A model generated the notes under the pieces. That model was not told the origin of the DNA and did not search any database. It saw nothing but the letters and a program-made list of their open reading frames with translations. From NCBI GenBank assembly GCA_028687035.1, contig JAQUAX010000001.1, positions 1 through 64,000 of the forward strand: 64,000 bases of DNA, given 5' to 3'. The position numbers and the translations under genes were made by a program. Origin of the DNA: Dechloromonas sp. GTDB lineage: Bacteria; Pseudomonadota; Gammaproteobacteria; Burkholderiales; Rhodocyclaceae. This document shows, piece by piece, positions 20,074 through 30,018 of this stretch; the stretch's first letter is position 1, and every line of letters begins with the position of its first letter.

Positions 20074-20090
20074 TTCCACCCGCGGTGGAA
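20074..20090. promoter_or_regulatory. Dyad upstream of hsdM
   Basis: TTCCACC at 20074-20080 and GGTGGAA at 20084-20090 form a perfect 7-bp inverted repeat around CGC, 30 nt before the hsdM ATG. It is a candidate operator for the restriction locus. The rest of the roughly 300-bp gap 19818-20120 shows no gene or clear promoter; it is also the left boundary of the probably acquired restriction island. Confidence 0.4.
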
Positions 20091-20120
20091 TGACCGCAGC
20101 ATCGAAACAGGAACCGCTCC

Positions 20121-21665
20121 ATGACCAGCGCCCAACAACGCGCCGAACTGCAACGTCGTATCTGGCAAATTGCCAACGAGGTCCGCGGCGCGGTCGACGG
20201 CTGGGATTTCAAGCAATACGTGCTCGGCGCGCTGTTCTACCGCTTCATCAGCGAAAACTTCGCCGCCTACATCGCCGGCGGTGACGACAGCATCGACTAC
20301 GCCGCACTGCCGGACAGCATCATCACCCCCGCCATCAAGGACGACGCCGTCAAGACCAAGGGCTATTTCATCTACCCCAGCCAGTTGTTCGCCAAGGTCG
20401 TCGCCGGCGCCAACAGCAACGAAAGCCTGAACACCGATCTCGCCGCCATCTTTGCCGCAATCGAGGCCTCGGCCAACGGCTACCCGTCGGAGCGGGACAT
20501 CAAAGGCCTGTTCGCCGACTTCGACACCACCAGTAACCGCCTCGGCAATACCGTCAAGGACAAGAACACCCGCCTGGCCGCCGTGCTCAAAGGTGTGGCC
20601 GACCTGGATTTCGGCGATTTCGATAGCAGTCACATCGACCTCTTCGGCGACGCCTACGAATTCCTGATCTCCAACTACGCCGCCAACGCCGGCAAATCCG
20701 GCGGCGAGTTCTTCACGCCGCAAAACGTCTCCAAGCTGATCGCACAGCTCGCGCTGCACAAGCAGGCCAGCGTCAACAAGATCTACGACCCGGCTTGCGG
20801 CTCCGGCTCGCTGCTGCTGCAAGCCAAGAAGCAGTTCGACGAGCACCTCATCGAAGACGGCTTCTACGGGCAGGAAATCAACCACACCACGTACAACCTG
20901 GCGCGGATGAACATGTTCCTGCACAACATCAACTACGACAAATTCAACATCCAGCTCGGCAACACCCTGACCGAGCCGCACTTTGGCGACGAAAAGCCCT
21001 TCGATGCCATCGTCTCCAACCCGCCCTATTCGGTGAAGTGGATCGGCAGCGACGACCCGACGCTGATCAACGACGAACGCTTCGCCCCGGCCGGCGTGCT
21101 GGCGCCCAAATCCAAGGCCGACTTCGCCTTCGTGCTGCACGCCCTCGGCTACCTCTCCGCCAAGGGCCGCGCCGCCATCGTCTGCTTCCCCGGCATCTTC
21201 TACCGCGGCGGCGCCGAACAGAAAATCCGCCAATACCTGGTCGACAACAACTACGTCGAAACGGTGATTTCGCTGGCGCCCAACCTGTTCTTCGGCACCA
21301 CCATCGCCGTCAATATCCTGGTGCTGTCCAAGCACAAGACCGACACCAAAACCCAGTTCATCGACGCCAGCGGCCTGTTCAAGAAGGAAACCAACAACAA
21401 CACGCTGACCGACCAGCACATCGAACAAATCATGCAGGCCTTCGACAGCAAGGCCGATGTCGCGCACTTCGCCCAGTCGGTCAGTTTTGAAGCCATCGCC
21501 GCCAACGACTACAACCTGTCGGTCAGCAGCTACGTCGAAGCCGAAGACAAACGCGAAGTCGTGGATATTGCCCAGCTCAATGCCGAGTTGAAAACCACCG
21601 TTGCCCGGATTGACCAGCTACGCAAAGAGATTGATGCCATCGTGGCGGAAATCGAAAGCTCTTAA
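20121..21665 (+). CDS. hsdM: Type I restriction-modification system DNA methyltransferase HsdM
   Basis: The 514-residue N6-adenine methyltransferase has an N-terminal helical HsdM domain (about 10-165). The SAM-binding motif DPACGSG lies at about 223-229 and the catalytic NPPY at about 300-303. It ends in a coiled-coil-like tail ([20 protein letters not shown]) that contacts HsdS. With HsdS it methylates the recognition site, and it is part of the restriction complex with HsdR. It is first in the locus, and the alarmone synthetase gene follows 15 nt after its stop. Confidence 0.93.
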   Translation: MTSAQQRAELQRRIWQIANEVRGAVDGWDFKQYVLGALFYRFISENFAAYIAGGDDSIDYAALPDSIITPAIKDDAVKTKGYFIYPSQLFAKVVAGANSNESLNTDLAAIFAAIEASANGYPSERDIKGLFADFDTTSNRLGNTVKDKNTRLAAVLKGVADLDFGDFDSSHIDLFGDAYEFLISNYAANAGKSGGEFFTPQNVSKLIAQLALHKQASVNKIYDPACGSGSLLLQAKKQFDEHLIEDGFYGQEINHTTYNLARMNMFLHNINYDKFNIQLGNTLTEPHFGDEKPFDAIVSNPPYSVKWIGSDDPTLINDERFAPAGVLAPKSKADFAFVLHALGYLSAKGRAAIVCFPGIFYRGGAEQKIRQYLVDNNYVETVISLAPNLFFGTTIAVNILVLSKHKTDTKTQFIDASGLFKKETNNNTLTDQHIEQIMQAFDSKADVAHFAQSVSFEAIAANDYNLSVSSYVEAEDKREVVDIAQLNAELKTTVARIDQLRKEIDAIVAEIESS

Positions 21666-21680
21666 ATCGAGGCCAACCCC

Positions 21681-22343
21681 ATGACACTCAGCAATAGCCA
21701 GGTTACAAAACTGGGCAGTAGGCTTCGCAGCGGCGATTTCAGCGAAGCTGACTTGGCGATGCTCGATACGTTTCGCCAAACCTTCAGTGAGATTGATGAA
21801 CAGGCCTATCAGCTTATCCAAAGCACGCTTGCATCAATAACGGGCTGGACCAGCACCAAACGCAAGCGCAAAACCCAGCAGTCAATTGTTGATAAGCTGT
21901 GTCGCCAGCCCCAGTTACGCTTGCCGCAAATGCAGGATATAGCCGGCTGCCGGATTGTGATTGAGGGCGGCAGTCAGGTAGCAGACACCTTGGGCAGTCT
22001 GCTTACTGGCGCATTTGAGCCGCTGCAATGGGAGATTGAACGCAAAGAGCGGCATGCCCATGGTTACCGAGCCACCCATATCATTGCCAAAAAAGGGCAG
22101 AAGTTTTACGAAATACAGCTTAGAACGTATGCGCAGGATGTGTGGGCAAACCTGGTTGAGCGTTTGTCCGATGAGAACAACACCCTCAAATACGGTGGCA
22201 ACGACCAAGAGCAAGCACTGATGCGTCAGTTGCAAAATTTGGCGGAGCGCTTTTTTGAAATTGACCAAAACGCTCATCAAGTAAGCTTTGAAAGCTATCA
22301 GCAACAAATAAAGGATGCGATTCGCCATGTATTTTCTCATTGA
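21681..22343 (+). CDS. RelA/SpoT-domain alarmone synthetase-like protein (possible toxic small alarmone synthetase)
   Basis: The 220-residue protein has a stand-alone synthetase domain with no hydrolase, TGS or ACT part. Motifs in order are RKRKTQQSIVDKL (61-73, ATP-binding basic stretch), MQDIAGCRI (84-92, with the metal-binding Asp86), HGYRATH (127-133), YEIQLRT (143-149, with catalytic Glu144) and WANLVE. All key residues of the pyrophosphokinase are present, so it should transfer pyrophosphate from ATP to a guanine nucleotide or, as in toxSAS enzymes, to tRNA. It lies between hsdM and hsdS, is visibly AT-richer than its neighbours, and overlaps the next small gene by 17 nt. A defence or toxin role is inferred. 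Confidence 0.75.
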   Translation: MTLSNSQVTKLGSRLRSGDFSEADLAMLDTFRQTFSEIDEQAYQLIQSTLASITGWTSTKRKRKTQQSIVDKLCRQPQLRLPQMQDIAGCRIVIEGGSQVADTLGSLLTGAFEPLQWEIERKERHAHGYRATHIIAKKGQKFYEIQLRTYAQDVWANLVERLSDENNTLKYGGNDQEQALMRQLQNLAERFFEIDQNAHQVSFESYQQQIKDAIRHVFSH

Positions 22344-22611
22344 ACACAATCGCACCACCAAAGAAACTCACTGCAAAGATTTCAGCGATTATGCTGCTGC
22401 ACAGTTTGCTGGCCTGCAAAAAGAGCAAGAATACTTTCATGCCAAGCGCCATGAAATGGAAGTCGTGGTTTTTGAAGCCAACTCAATTGATGACTTAAAG
22501 CGGACCCATAGTCGCTATTTTGTGGCTGAAGGTCAAAAGGACGATGCAGCCGACGCTTTGCTGGCCATTGGGCTGATTGGTCTGGCGGTTTATCTGCTGA
22601 ATAAAAAGTGA
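22327..22611 (+). CDS. Small putative membrane protein partnered with the alarmone synthetase
   Basis: The 94-residue protein (MYFLIEHNRTTKETHC start) is charged and helical over residues 20-70. It ends in one hydrophobic segment (ADALLAIGLIGLAVYLL, about 75-91) followed by NKK, as in a tail-anchored protein. The ATG at 22327 lies inside the synthetase gene, a 17-nt overlap that implies translational coupling. I recognise no family. By position it could be the antitoxin or the membrane effector of the pair. Base composition is low in GC like the synthetase gene. Confidence 0.6.
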   Translation: MYFLIEHNRTTKETHCKDFSDYAAAQFAGLQKEQEYFHAKRHEMEVVVFEANSIDDLKRTHSRYFVAEGQKDDAADALLAIGLIGLAVYLLNKK

Positions 22612-22621
22612 GTTGGCGAGC

Positions 22622-23836
22622 ATGGATTTTCTGGAAAAACTGCTGGATGGGGTGGCGGTGGAATGGATAAAGGTTGGCGATTTAATTTCTCCTCAACGCG
22701 GGAGAAGACTCGTCAAAAGCCAATTAGAAGAAATTGGCAGTTATGCCGTCTATCAGAACAGCATGAAGCCGCTCGGCTACTACCATGAAAGTAATGCACA
22801 AGCTGGGGCAACCTTTGTGATTGTCGCTGGGGCCGCAGGCGAGATTGGTTTTAGCGATGCGGCTTTCTGGGCTGCAGATGATGTCTATTTCTTCCCTGAA
22901 ACGAATGTTGTTAACAACAAATACCTGTATCACTTTCTCTTAACAAAAAAGCATGAGATATCGTCCCAAGTTCGAAGGGCGAGCATTCCGCGCCTATCAA
23001 TGGCTGCGGTTGAAAAGCTAGAAATTCCCATCCCCTGCCCGAGAAACCCCAAAAAATCCCTTGAAATCCAGGCCGAAATCGTCCGAATTCTGGACGCATT
23101 TACCGCCCTTACAGCCGAGCTTACAGCCGAGCTTAACACCCGAAAACAGCAATACAACTACTATCGCGATGATTTATTGAGTTTTCACGAAGGAAACGTC
23201 GCGTGGAAAGCCTTGGGGGAAATTGGCGAATTCATTCGCGGCAAACGCTTTACCAAGGCCGATTATGTGGAAGACGGCATCAGCGTGATTCATTACGGCG
23301 AGATTTACACGCGATACGGCGTTTACACGACTCACGCGCTTTCCCAAGTCAGAAGCGAGATGGCTGATTCGCTCCGCTACGCGAAACCGGGCGATGTCGT
23401 GATAACCGACGTCGGAGAAACGGTCGAGGATGTTGGTAAAGCCGTGGCTTGGCTCGGCGATGAAAAAGTCGCCATTCACGACCACTGCTACGCTTTCCGC
23501 CATTCAATGAATCCGAAGTTCGTTTCCTACTGCATGCAAACAACTTCATTCATTGCCGAGAAAGCAAAGTATGTGGCGAGAACCAAGGTCAATACCTTGC
23601 TGATCAACGGCTATGCAAAAATCGCCATCCCGGTCCCATATCCCGATGACCCGGAAAAATCCCTCACCGAACAAGCCCGCGTCGTCGCCATCCTCGACAA
23701 ATTCGACGCCCTGACCAATTCCCTCAGCGAAGGCCTGCCCCGCGAAATCGCGTTGCGCCAGAAGCAATACGAGCATTACCGCGATATGCTATTGAGCTTT
23801 CCCAAGCCAGAAGCACCCACGCCCACTGCCGCCTAA
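22622..23836 (+). CDS. hsdS: Type I restriction-modification specificity subunit HsdS
   Basis: The protein of about 404 residues has two target-recognition domains (about 15-140 and 195-340), each followed by a conserved helical spacer. The repeated segments around IQAEIVRILDAFTALTAEL and ARVVAILDKFDALTNSL show the internal duplication typical of HsdS. It binds the bipartite DNA site and bridges HsdM and HsdR. The first recognition domain is AT-richer than the rest, as expected for recently exchanged specificity. I chose the ATG at 22622; a TTG at 22613 would add three residues. Confidence 0.9.
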   Translation: MDFLEKLLDGVAVEWIKVGDLISPQRGRRLVKSQLEEIGSYAVYQNSMKPLGYYHESNAQAGATFVIVAGAAGEIGFSDAAFWAADDVYFFPETNVVNNKYLYHFLLTKKHEISSQVRRASIPRLSMAAVEKLEIPIPCPRNPKKSLEIQAEIVRILDAFTALTAELTAELNTRKQQYNYYRDDLLSFHEGNVAWKALGEIGEFIRGKRFTKADYVEDGISVIHYGEIYTRYGVYTTHALSQVRSEMADSLRYAKPGDVVITDVGETVEDVGKAVAWLGDEKVAIHDHCYAFRHSMNPKFVSYCMQTTSFIAEKAKYVARTKVNTLLINGYAKIAIPVPYPDDPEKSLTEQARVVAILDKFDALTNSLSEGLPREIALRQKQYEHYRDMLLSFPKPEAPTPTAA

Positions 23837-23846
23837 GGAGGGAGCC

Positions 23847-24890
23847 ATGTCCAGGCACCATCTCACGCTTCGCGACCAGACCACGGAATTCCTGCTCTAC
23901 ACCGCGCCCAACGGTACGGTCAAAGTCGAAGTCCTGCTCAGCAATGAGAGCATCTGGCTGACGCAAAAGCGCATGGCGGAGTTATTTGGCGTGCGCGTTC
24001 CGGCCATTTCCAAGCATCTGAAGAACATCTTCGACAGTGGCGAGTTGGTGGAAGACGTGGTTGTTTCCATTTTGGAAACAACCACTGAGCACGGCGCCGT
24101 GGCGGGCCTGACGCAAACCCAGCAAGTCAAGTACTACAACCTGGATGCGGTGATCTCGGTGGGCTACCGGGTCAATTCGGCGCAGGCGACGCAATTCCGT
24201 ATCTGGGCAACGGCCTTGATCAAGGAATACATCATCAAGGGCTTTGCCATGGATGATGAGCGCCTGAAAAATGGCCGTTACTTTGGCAAGGACTATTTCC
24301 GTGAGCTGCTGGAGCGGGTGCGCTCGATCCGCGCCAGCGAGCGGCGGATTTATCAGCAGATCACGGACATTTTCGCCGAGTGCAGCGTCGATTACGACCC
24401 GAAATCCGAGACCACGCGCCTGTTTTACGCCCATGTGCAGGACAAGTTTCATTTTGCAATTACCGGCCACACGGCGGCCGAAATCATTTCGCTGAAGGCC
24501 GACGCCAGCAAGCCCTTGATGGGCATGAGCACCTACAAGAATGCACCGGATGGCCGGGTGCTGAAATCCGATTCGCTGGTGGCGAAAAATTATCTGAGCG
24601 AAGAAGAAATCCGGAAACTGGAGCGGACCGTTTCCGCTTTTTTCGATTACATCGAAGGCATCATCGAGCGGCGCAACACCTTCACGATGGAGAGCTTCGC
24701 CGAAAGCGTGGACAAGTTTCTGTCTTTCAACGAATACCGCATTCTCGAAGGTTACGGCAGCGTCAGCCGACAGCAGGCGGAACTGAAAGCGGTGGCCGAA
24801 TATGAAAAGTTCAACAAACAGCAGCGCATCGAATCCGATTTCGACCGCACAGTAAAAAAGCTGCTGCAAAAGAAGGACGCCGAAGAATGA
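23847..24890 (+). CDS. rhuM: RhuM-family virulence-related protein
   Basis: The 347-residue protein matches RhuM. An N-terminal winged-helix/Bro-N-like part ([31 protein letters not shown]) is followed by a long conserved region ([37 protein letters not shown]). A C-terminal Fic-like or coiled region completes it. RhuM genes recur next to type I restriction loci, but the protein's activity is not established. It lies 10 nt after hsdS (GGAGGGAGCC ribosome-binding site) and overlaps hsdR by 4 nt, so it is an integral operon member. Confidence 0.87.
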   Translation: MSRHHLTLRDQTTEFLLYTAPNGTVKVEVLLSNESIWLTQKRMAELFGVRVPAISKHLKNIFDSGELVEDVVVSILETTTEHGAVAGLTQTQQVKYYNLDAVISVGYRVNSAQATQFRIWATALIKEYIIKGFAMDDERLKNGRYFGKDYFRELLERVRSIRASERRIYQQITDIFAECSVDYDPKSETTRLFYAHVQDKFHFAITGHTAAEIISLKADASKPLMGMSTYKNAPDGRVLKSDSLVAKNYLSEEEIRKLERTVSAFFDYIEGIIERRNTFTMESFAESVDKFLSFNEYRILEGYGSVSRQQAELKAVAEYEKFNKQQRIESDFDRTVKKLLQKKDAEE

Positions 24891-27800
24891 GCGACTACAA
24901 GACCATTGCCGAATCGAACAGCTTCATCGTCCTGGATAAATACGTCAAGGAATGGCAGGTCAATGAGAGTTATCAGAGCGAATACGACCTGGAGCGGGAA
25001 TTCATCCAGGATTTGCAGAATCAGGGTTACGACTATGCGCCCGACCTGAACACGCCGGAGAAGCTGCTGGCCAATGTGCGCGATGCCTTGCAGGCGCTGA
25101 ACAATGTGCAGTTTGCCGACGGCGAATGGTTGCGTTTTGTCGAAACCTGGCTGGACAAGCCGAGCGACGGCATCGTCGAGAAAACCCGCAAGATTCACGA
25201 CGACTACGTGCACGACTTCGTCTTTGACGATGGACATATCCAGAACCTCTACCTGCTGGACAAGAAGAACATCGCCCGTAACAAGGTGCAGGTAATCCGG
25301 CAGTTCGAGCAGACCGGCAGCCATGCCAACCGCTACGACGTGACGATCCTGGTGAACGGCCTGCCGCTGGTGCAGGTGGAACTGAAAAAGCGCGGCGTGG
25401 CGATTCGCGAAGCCTTCAACCAGGTGCACCGCTACAGCAAGGAGAGCTTCAACAGCGAGCATTCCCTGTTCAAGTATCTGCAGCTGTTCGTGATCTCCAA
25501 CGGCACCGATAGCCGTTATTTCGCCAACACCACGCAGCGCAACAAGAACAGCTTCGACTTCACCATGAACTGGGCGAAGGCGGACAACACGCTGATCAAG
25601 GACTTGAAGGATTTCACCGCCACCTTCTTCCAGAAAAAGACCCTGCTCAACGTGCTGCTGCATTACTCGGTCTTCGACACCAGCAACACGCTGCTGGTCA
25701 TGCGGCCTTACCAGATCGCCGCCACCGAACGCATCCTGTGGAAAATCAACGCTGCCTGGCAGGCGAAGAACTGGAGCAATACCGAAAGCGGCGGCTACAT
25801 CTGGCACACCACCGGCTCCGGCAAGACCCTGACCAGCTTCAAGGCGGCACGGCTGGCGACCGAGCTGGATTTCATCGACAAGGTGTTTTTCGTGGTCGAC
25901 CGCAAGGATCTGGATTACCAGACCATGAAGGAATACCAGCGTTTTTCGCCGGACAGCGTCAATGGTTCGGACAGCACCGCCGGCCTCAAGCGCAATCTGG
26001 ACAAGGACGACAACAAGATCGTCGTCACCACCATCCAGAAGCTCAACAACCTGATGAAGAGCGAAAGCGACCTGGCTATCTACGGCAAGCAGGTGGTGTT
26101 CATTTTCGACGAGTGCCACCGCAGCCAGTTTGGCGAAGCGCAGAAAAACCTGAAGAAGAAGTTCAAGAAGTTCTATCAGTTCGGCTTTACCGGCACGCCG
26201 ATCTTCCCGCAGAACGCACTGGGCGCGGAAACCACCGCCAGCGTGTTCGGCCGCGAGCTGCATGCCTACGTAATCACCGACGCCATCCGCGATGAGAAGG
26301 TGCTGAAGTTCAAGGTCGATTACAACGATGTGCGCCCGCAGTTCAAGGCCGTCGAAAGCGAGCAGGACGAGAAGAAACTCAGCGCGGCGGAAAACCGGCA
26401 GGCCTTGCTGCACCCCGACCGCATCGGCGAAATCACCCAATACATCCTGAACAATTTCCGGCAGAAAACCCACCGCCTGCAAGCGGGCAATAAAGGGTTC
26501 AATGCCATGTTCGCCGTCAGCAGCGTCGAAGCCGCCAAGCTGTACTACGCGTCCTTCAAGGATTTGCAGAAGCACAGCGACAAGCCGCTGAAAGTGGCCA
26601 CCATCTTTTCGTTTGCCGCCAACGAGGAACAGGATGCGGTGGGTGACATCCAGGACGAAAGCTTCGACGTTTCCGCCATGAACAGCAGCGCCAAGGAATT
26701 CCTGAGCGCCGCCATCGCCGATTACAACGCGCTGTTCAAGACCAATTTCAGCGTGGACAGCAACGGTTTCCAGAACTATTACCGCGATCTGGCCAAGCAG
26801 GTGAAAGCCAAGGAAATCGACCTGCTGATCGTGGTCGGCATGTTCCTGACCGGCTTCGATGCGCCGACGCTGAACACCTTGTTCGTCGACAAGAACCTGC
26901 GCTACCACGGCCTGATGCAGGCCTATTCGCGCACCAACCGCATTTTTGACGCGACCAAGACGTTCGGCAACATCGTCACTTTCCGCGATCTGGAACAAGC
27001 GACCATCGACGCCATCACCTTGTTCGGCGACAAGAACACCAAGAACGTGGTGCTGGAGAAGAGCTACAAGGAATACATGGAAGGCTTCACCGATGTGCTG
27101 ACCGGTGAAGCGCGGCGTGGCTTCGTGGACGTGGTGCGCGAATTGGAGCAGCGTTTCCCCGACCCGTCTGCCATCGAAAAGGAATCCGACAAAAAGGCGT
27201 TTGTGAAGCTGTTCGGCGAGTATCTGCGCGTCGAGAACGTGCTGCAGAACTTCGATGAATTCGCCAGCCTGAAGGCTTTGCAGGGTGTGGATATGAACGA
27301 CCCGGCGGCCGTCGAGGCGTTCAAGGCGCAGCGTTATCTGAGCGACGACGACCTGGCGGCGCTGCAGGCGATCAAGATACCGGCGGAACGGAAAATCCAG
27401 GATTACCGTTCGACCTACAACGACGTGCGCGAGTGGCTGCGCCGGGAGAAATCCTCCGCCGAGAAGGAAAAATCGACCATCGACTGGGATGACGTGGTCT
27501 TCGAGGTCGATCTGCTGAAGTCGCAGGAAATCAACCTCGACTACATCCTCGAACTGATCTTCGAGCACAACAAGAAGATCAAGGACAAGGCTGCGTTGAT
27601 TGAGGATGTGCGCCGGGTGATTCGCGCCAGCCTGGGCAACCGCGCCAAGGAAAGCCTGCTGGTCGATTTCATCAACCAGACCGACCTCGACCGGATTGGC
27701 GACAAGGCCAGCGTGATCGATGCCTTCTTTGCCTTCGCCCAGGCGGAGCAACAACGCGAGGCACAGGAGCTGATCGGCGCCGAGAACCTGAACGCCGAGG

Positions 27801-27985
27801 CGGCCCGGCGCTACATCGCCACCTCCCTGAAACGCGAATTCGCCAGCGACAACGGCACCGAGCTGAATGCTGTTTTGCCCAAAATGAGCCCGTTGAATCC
27901 GCAATACCTGACCAAGAAGCAAAGCGTGTTTCAGAAAATCGCGGCGTTTGTGGAGAAGTTCAAAGGCGTGGGTGGGCCGGTTTGA
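24887..27985 (+). CDS. hsdR: Type I restriction endonuclease subunit HsdR
   Basis: The 1032-residue motor and nuclease has a PD-(D/E)xK nuclease near the N-terminus ([10 protein letters not shown], then VQVELKKRG, about 145-170). Superfamily 2 helicase motifs follow: Walker A TTGSGKT at about 308-314, DECHRS at about 408-413, and later motif VI YSRTNRI. A C-terminal helical region joins the methylase. Length and motif order match the EcoR124-type (IC) enzymes. It translocates DNA when HsdS meets unmethylated sites and then cleaves. The ATG overlaps the rhuM stop (ATGA). Confidence 0.93.
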   Translation: MSDYKTIAESNSFIVLDKYVKEWQVNESYQSEYDLEREFIQDLQNQGYDYAPDLNTPEKLLANVRDALQALNNVQFADGEWLRFVETWLDKPSDGIVEKTRKIHDDYVHDFVFDDGHIQNLYLLDKKNIARNKVQVIRQFEQTGSHANRYDVTILVNGLPLVQVELKKRGVAIREAFNQVHRYSKESFNSEHSLFKYLQLFVISNGTDSRYFANTTQRNKNSFDFTMNWAKADNTLIKDLKDFTATFFQKKTLLNVLLHYSVFDTSNTLLVMRPYQIAATERILWKINAAWQAKNWSNTESGGYIWHTTGSGKTLTSFKAARLATELDFIDKVFFVVDRKDLDYQTMKEYQRFSPDSVNGSDSTAGLKRNLDKDDNKIVVTTIQKLNNLMKSESDLAIYGKQVVFIFDECHRSQFGEAQKNLKKKFKKFYQFGFTGTPIFPQNALGAETTASVFGRELHAYVITDAIRDEKVLKFKVDYNDVRPQFKAVESEQDEKKLSAAENRQALLHPDRIGEITQYILNNFRQKTHRLQAGNKGFNAMFAVSSVEAAKLYYASFKDLQKHSDKPLKVATIFSFAANEEQDAVGDIQDESFDVSAMNSSAKEFLSAAIADYNALFKTNFSVDSNGFQNYYRDLAKQVKAKEIDLLIVVGMFLTGFDAPTLNTLFVDKNLRYHGLMQAYSRTNRIFDATKTFGNIVTFRDLEQATIDAITLFGDKNTKNVVLEKSYKEYMEGFTDVLTGEARRGFVDVVRELEQRFPDPSAIEKESDKKAFVKLFGEYLRVENVLQNFDEFASLKALQGVDMNDPAAVEAFKAQRYLSDDDLAALQAIKIPAERKIQDYRSTYNDVREWLRREKSSAEKEKSTIDWDDVVFEVDLLKSQEINLDYILELIFEHNKKIKDKAALIEDVRRVIRASLGNRAKESLLVDFINQTDLDRIGDKASVIDAFFAFAQAEQQREAQELIGAENLNAEAARRYIATSLKREFASDNGTELNAVLPKMSPLNPQYLTKKQSVFQKIAAFVEKFKGVGGPV

Positions 27986-28102
27986 TGAAAGCCGGGCAAT
28001 AGTCGGGGGGCCGCCTCGAATACCCGGTTGAGTTGAATATGGCTGGAAAGAAGCCGCCTCAGCCGAGCGGCGCCGCGGGCGATCCAGCGGCGCCCGTTTT
28101 CC

Positions 28103-28285
28103 CTAAGAAAGATGGTCGGCCGGACACAACGGTGCCCCGCGGCGCAGCGCCAGGCGGAGCAGGGCGCGGCGTTCTCCGGGCGGCAGTTCGTCCAGCCACG
28201 CGGGCAGCGCGCCGAAGCGGCTTTCGTAATCGGCGGACGGGTCGCCGGCGACGCGGCGGATCGGCAGTTCGAGGGTGCTTACCAT
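28103..28285 (-). CDS. Small hypothetical protein
   Basis: This is a 60-residue frame (MVSTLELPIRRVAGDPSADY start) rich in Arg, Leu and Pro, with LPAWLDELPPGERRALLRLA in the middle and CPADHLS at the end. AAGGAGAAGCTC places a good ribosome-binding site before the ATG at 28285, the main support. No family recognised. It is divergent from the FadL-like porin and convergent with hsdR. Confidence 0.4.
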   Translation of the reverse strand: MVSTLELPIRRVAGDPSADYESRFGALPAWLDELPPGERRALLRLALRRGAPLCPADHLS

Positions 28286-28473
28286 GAGCTTCTCCTTTCT
28301 CCCCGGGATGACGGCGCGGCCGACTCCGGGGAGCAGGGGAGCGAGCGACGCTTTAGCCGGTATTTGTCCGCCCCGGCAAGTTATCGGTTAAATCCGGCGG
28401 TTGTCGGGCAGTGTGCCGCGGCCTGCCGCGGTGGACAAAGAATTTAGGGCAATTTCGATATGCCGCTTCGCCG

Positions 28474-28525
28474 ATAAGCATAGAAGAAGCGATTCGTTGG
28501 GCCCTCCGGGCGTTGTTCCTAGGCT
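28474..28525 (+). promoter_or_regulatory. Sulfur-type promoter of the FadL-like porin
   Basis: The 26-bp element 28474-28499 begins ATAAGCATAG and ends ATTCGTTG. The -10 hexamer TAGGCT at 28520-28525 is 21 nt beyond it, with a TTGGGC -35 and 17-bp spacer. The predicted start near 28532 leaves a leader of about 37 nt before the ATG. Confidence 0.65.
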
Positions 28526-28568
28526 TGCGCCTTCGTTCAAACAACATTCCGCTCCGGAGGGCTCCCCA

Positions 28569-29834
28569 ATGAAAATCCATCGTCTCGTCCATCTCGCCTT
28601 GCTGCCGGCCGTGCTGGCGCCGGGCCTGGCGCTTGCGACCAACGGTTATCTGGCGCACGGCTACGGCGTCAAGGCGCAAGGGCTGGCCGGCGCCGGCATC
28701 GCGCTGCCGCAGGATGCGCTGGCCGCCGCGACCAACCCGGCCGGCACCGCCTTCGTCGGCGAGCGCGCCGATGTCGGTGCGACCTGGTTCCGGCCGACGC
28801 GCGGCGCCGAAATTTCCGGCAACGATTTCGGCCCGGACCAGTCGTTCAGCGGCGACGACACGCGCAATTTCCTGATTCCCGAACTCGGCTACGTGAAGCC
28901 GCTGTCGGCGCAATGGACGGCCGGCGTCGCGGTGTACGGCAACGGCGGCATGAATACCGATTACGGCCGCAATCCCTTCGCCCGCTTCGGCGCGACCGGT
29001 TCGGCCGGCGTCAATCTGGAACAGGCCTTCGTGTCGCCGTCGCTGGCCTACCGCATCACGCCGGATCACGCCGTCGGCGTGGCGGTCAATTTCGCCTGGC
29101 AGCGCTTCTCGGCCAAGGGTATCGCGCCGTTTGCCGGCGCTTCGGAAGCGCCGGGCGATTTCACCAATCGCGGCACCGACAGCTCGACCGGCTGGGGCGT
29201 CCGCATCGGCTACACCGGGCGGCTGACGCCCGAGCTGACGGTCGGCGCGACCTGGGCGTCGAAGACGCAGATGGGCCACCTCGACAAGTACCGGGGCCTG
29301 TTTGCCGAAGCCGGCGGCTTCGACATCCCGGCCAACTACGGCGTCGGCGTCGCCTGGCAGGCGAGCCCGGCGCTGACGCTGACGGCCGACGTGCAGCGCA
29401 TCGAATACAGCGGCGTGAAGTCGGTCGGCAACGCGCTCGGCCAGCTGTTCGCCGGCAACGCCTTCGGCAGCGGCGACGGGCCGGGCTTCGGCTGGAAGGA
29501 CGTCACCGTGGTCAAGCTCGGCGTCAGCTACGACATCGCCGACTGGACGCTGCGCGCCGGCTACAGCCACGCCAGCCAGCCGGTGCCGAAGGGCCAGACG
29601 CTGCTCAACATCCTGGCGCCCGGCGTCGTCCAGGACCACGTCAGCCTGGGCGCGACCTGGCGGCAGGGCAAGGCCGGCGAGCTGAGCGTCGCCTACACCC
29701 ATGCCTTCAGGACGACAGTGCGCGGTTCGGGTTCGATCCCGCCGGGCGCGCCGCCGACCGGATTCGGCGGCGGCGAGGCCGACGTGCATCTGGCCGAGGA
29801 CATCCTGGGCGTCGCCTGGGGCTGGAAGTTCTGA
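28569..29834 (+). CDS. OmpP1/FadL-family outer-membrane transporter
   Basis: The protein of about 421 residues has a signal peptide (MKIHRLVHLALLPAVLAPGL, cleavage near ALA-TNGYLAHGYG). The mature N-terminus TNGYLAHGYGVKAQGLAGAG forms the FadL-type plug, followed by alternating beta strands, and the chain ends in the outer-membrane signal GVAWGWKF (C-terminal Phe). FadL-family channels take up hydrophobic compounds. The sulfur-type promoter upstream suggests this one imports an organosulfur compound, such as an aryl or alkyl sulfonate or sulfide. That substrate is inferred. Confidence 0.87.
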   Translation: MKIHRLVHLALLPAVLAPGLALATNGYLAHGYGVKAQGLAGAGIALPQDALAAATNPAGTAFVGERADVGATWFRPTRGAEISGNDFGPDQSFSGDDTRNFLIPELGYVKPLSAQWTAGVAVYGNGGMNTDYGRNPFARFGATGSAGVNLEQAFVSPSLAYRITPDHAVGVAVNFAWQRFSAKGIAPFAGASEAPGDFTNRGTDSSTGWGVRIGYTGRLTPELTVGATWASKTQMGHLDKYRGLFAEAGGFDIPANYGVGVAWQASPALTLTADVQRIEYSGVKSVGNALGQLFAGNAFGSGDGPGFGWKDVTVVKLGVSYDIADWTLRAGYSHASQPVPKGQTLLNILAPGVVQDHVSLGATWRQGKAGELSVAYTHAFRTTVRGSGSIPPGAPPTGFGGGEADVHLAEDILGVAWGWKF

Positions 29835-29869
29835 TGGCGATCGCCGCCTTCCTTATGCGACCGATCCTT

Positions 29870-29921
29870 ATATCGATCTGAATTTTTATTCGTTCTAGCT
29901 ATGACTCCCGGGGCATAGATT
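29870..29921 (+). promoter_or_regulatory. Sulfur-type promoter of the rhodanese-cysK-SAT operon
   Basis: The 26-bp element 29870-29895 begins ATATCGATC and ends ATTCGTTC. The -10 hexamer TAGATT at 29916-29921 is 21 nt beyond the element. It probably also supplies transcript to the encapsulin genes, which lack a recognisable copy of their own. Confidence 0.65.
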
Positions 29922-30018
29922 GGTGGCTACAGACAGCGCCGGGGGACTTCCCCGGCGATCCGGACCCCACCGGCTGTCCCGCCTGGCGCGGGCGCCGGCC
30001 CCTACGAAAGGAATCGCC

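Noticed and set aside
24752..27922. Open frame of 1056 codons antisense to hsdR
   Set aside because: It is the mirror of hsdR codon use in high-GC DNA, shows no recognisable domain and overlaps a well-supported gene.
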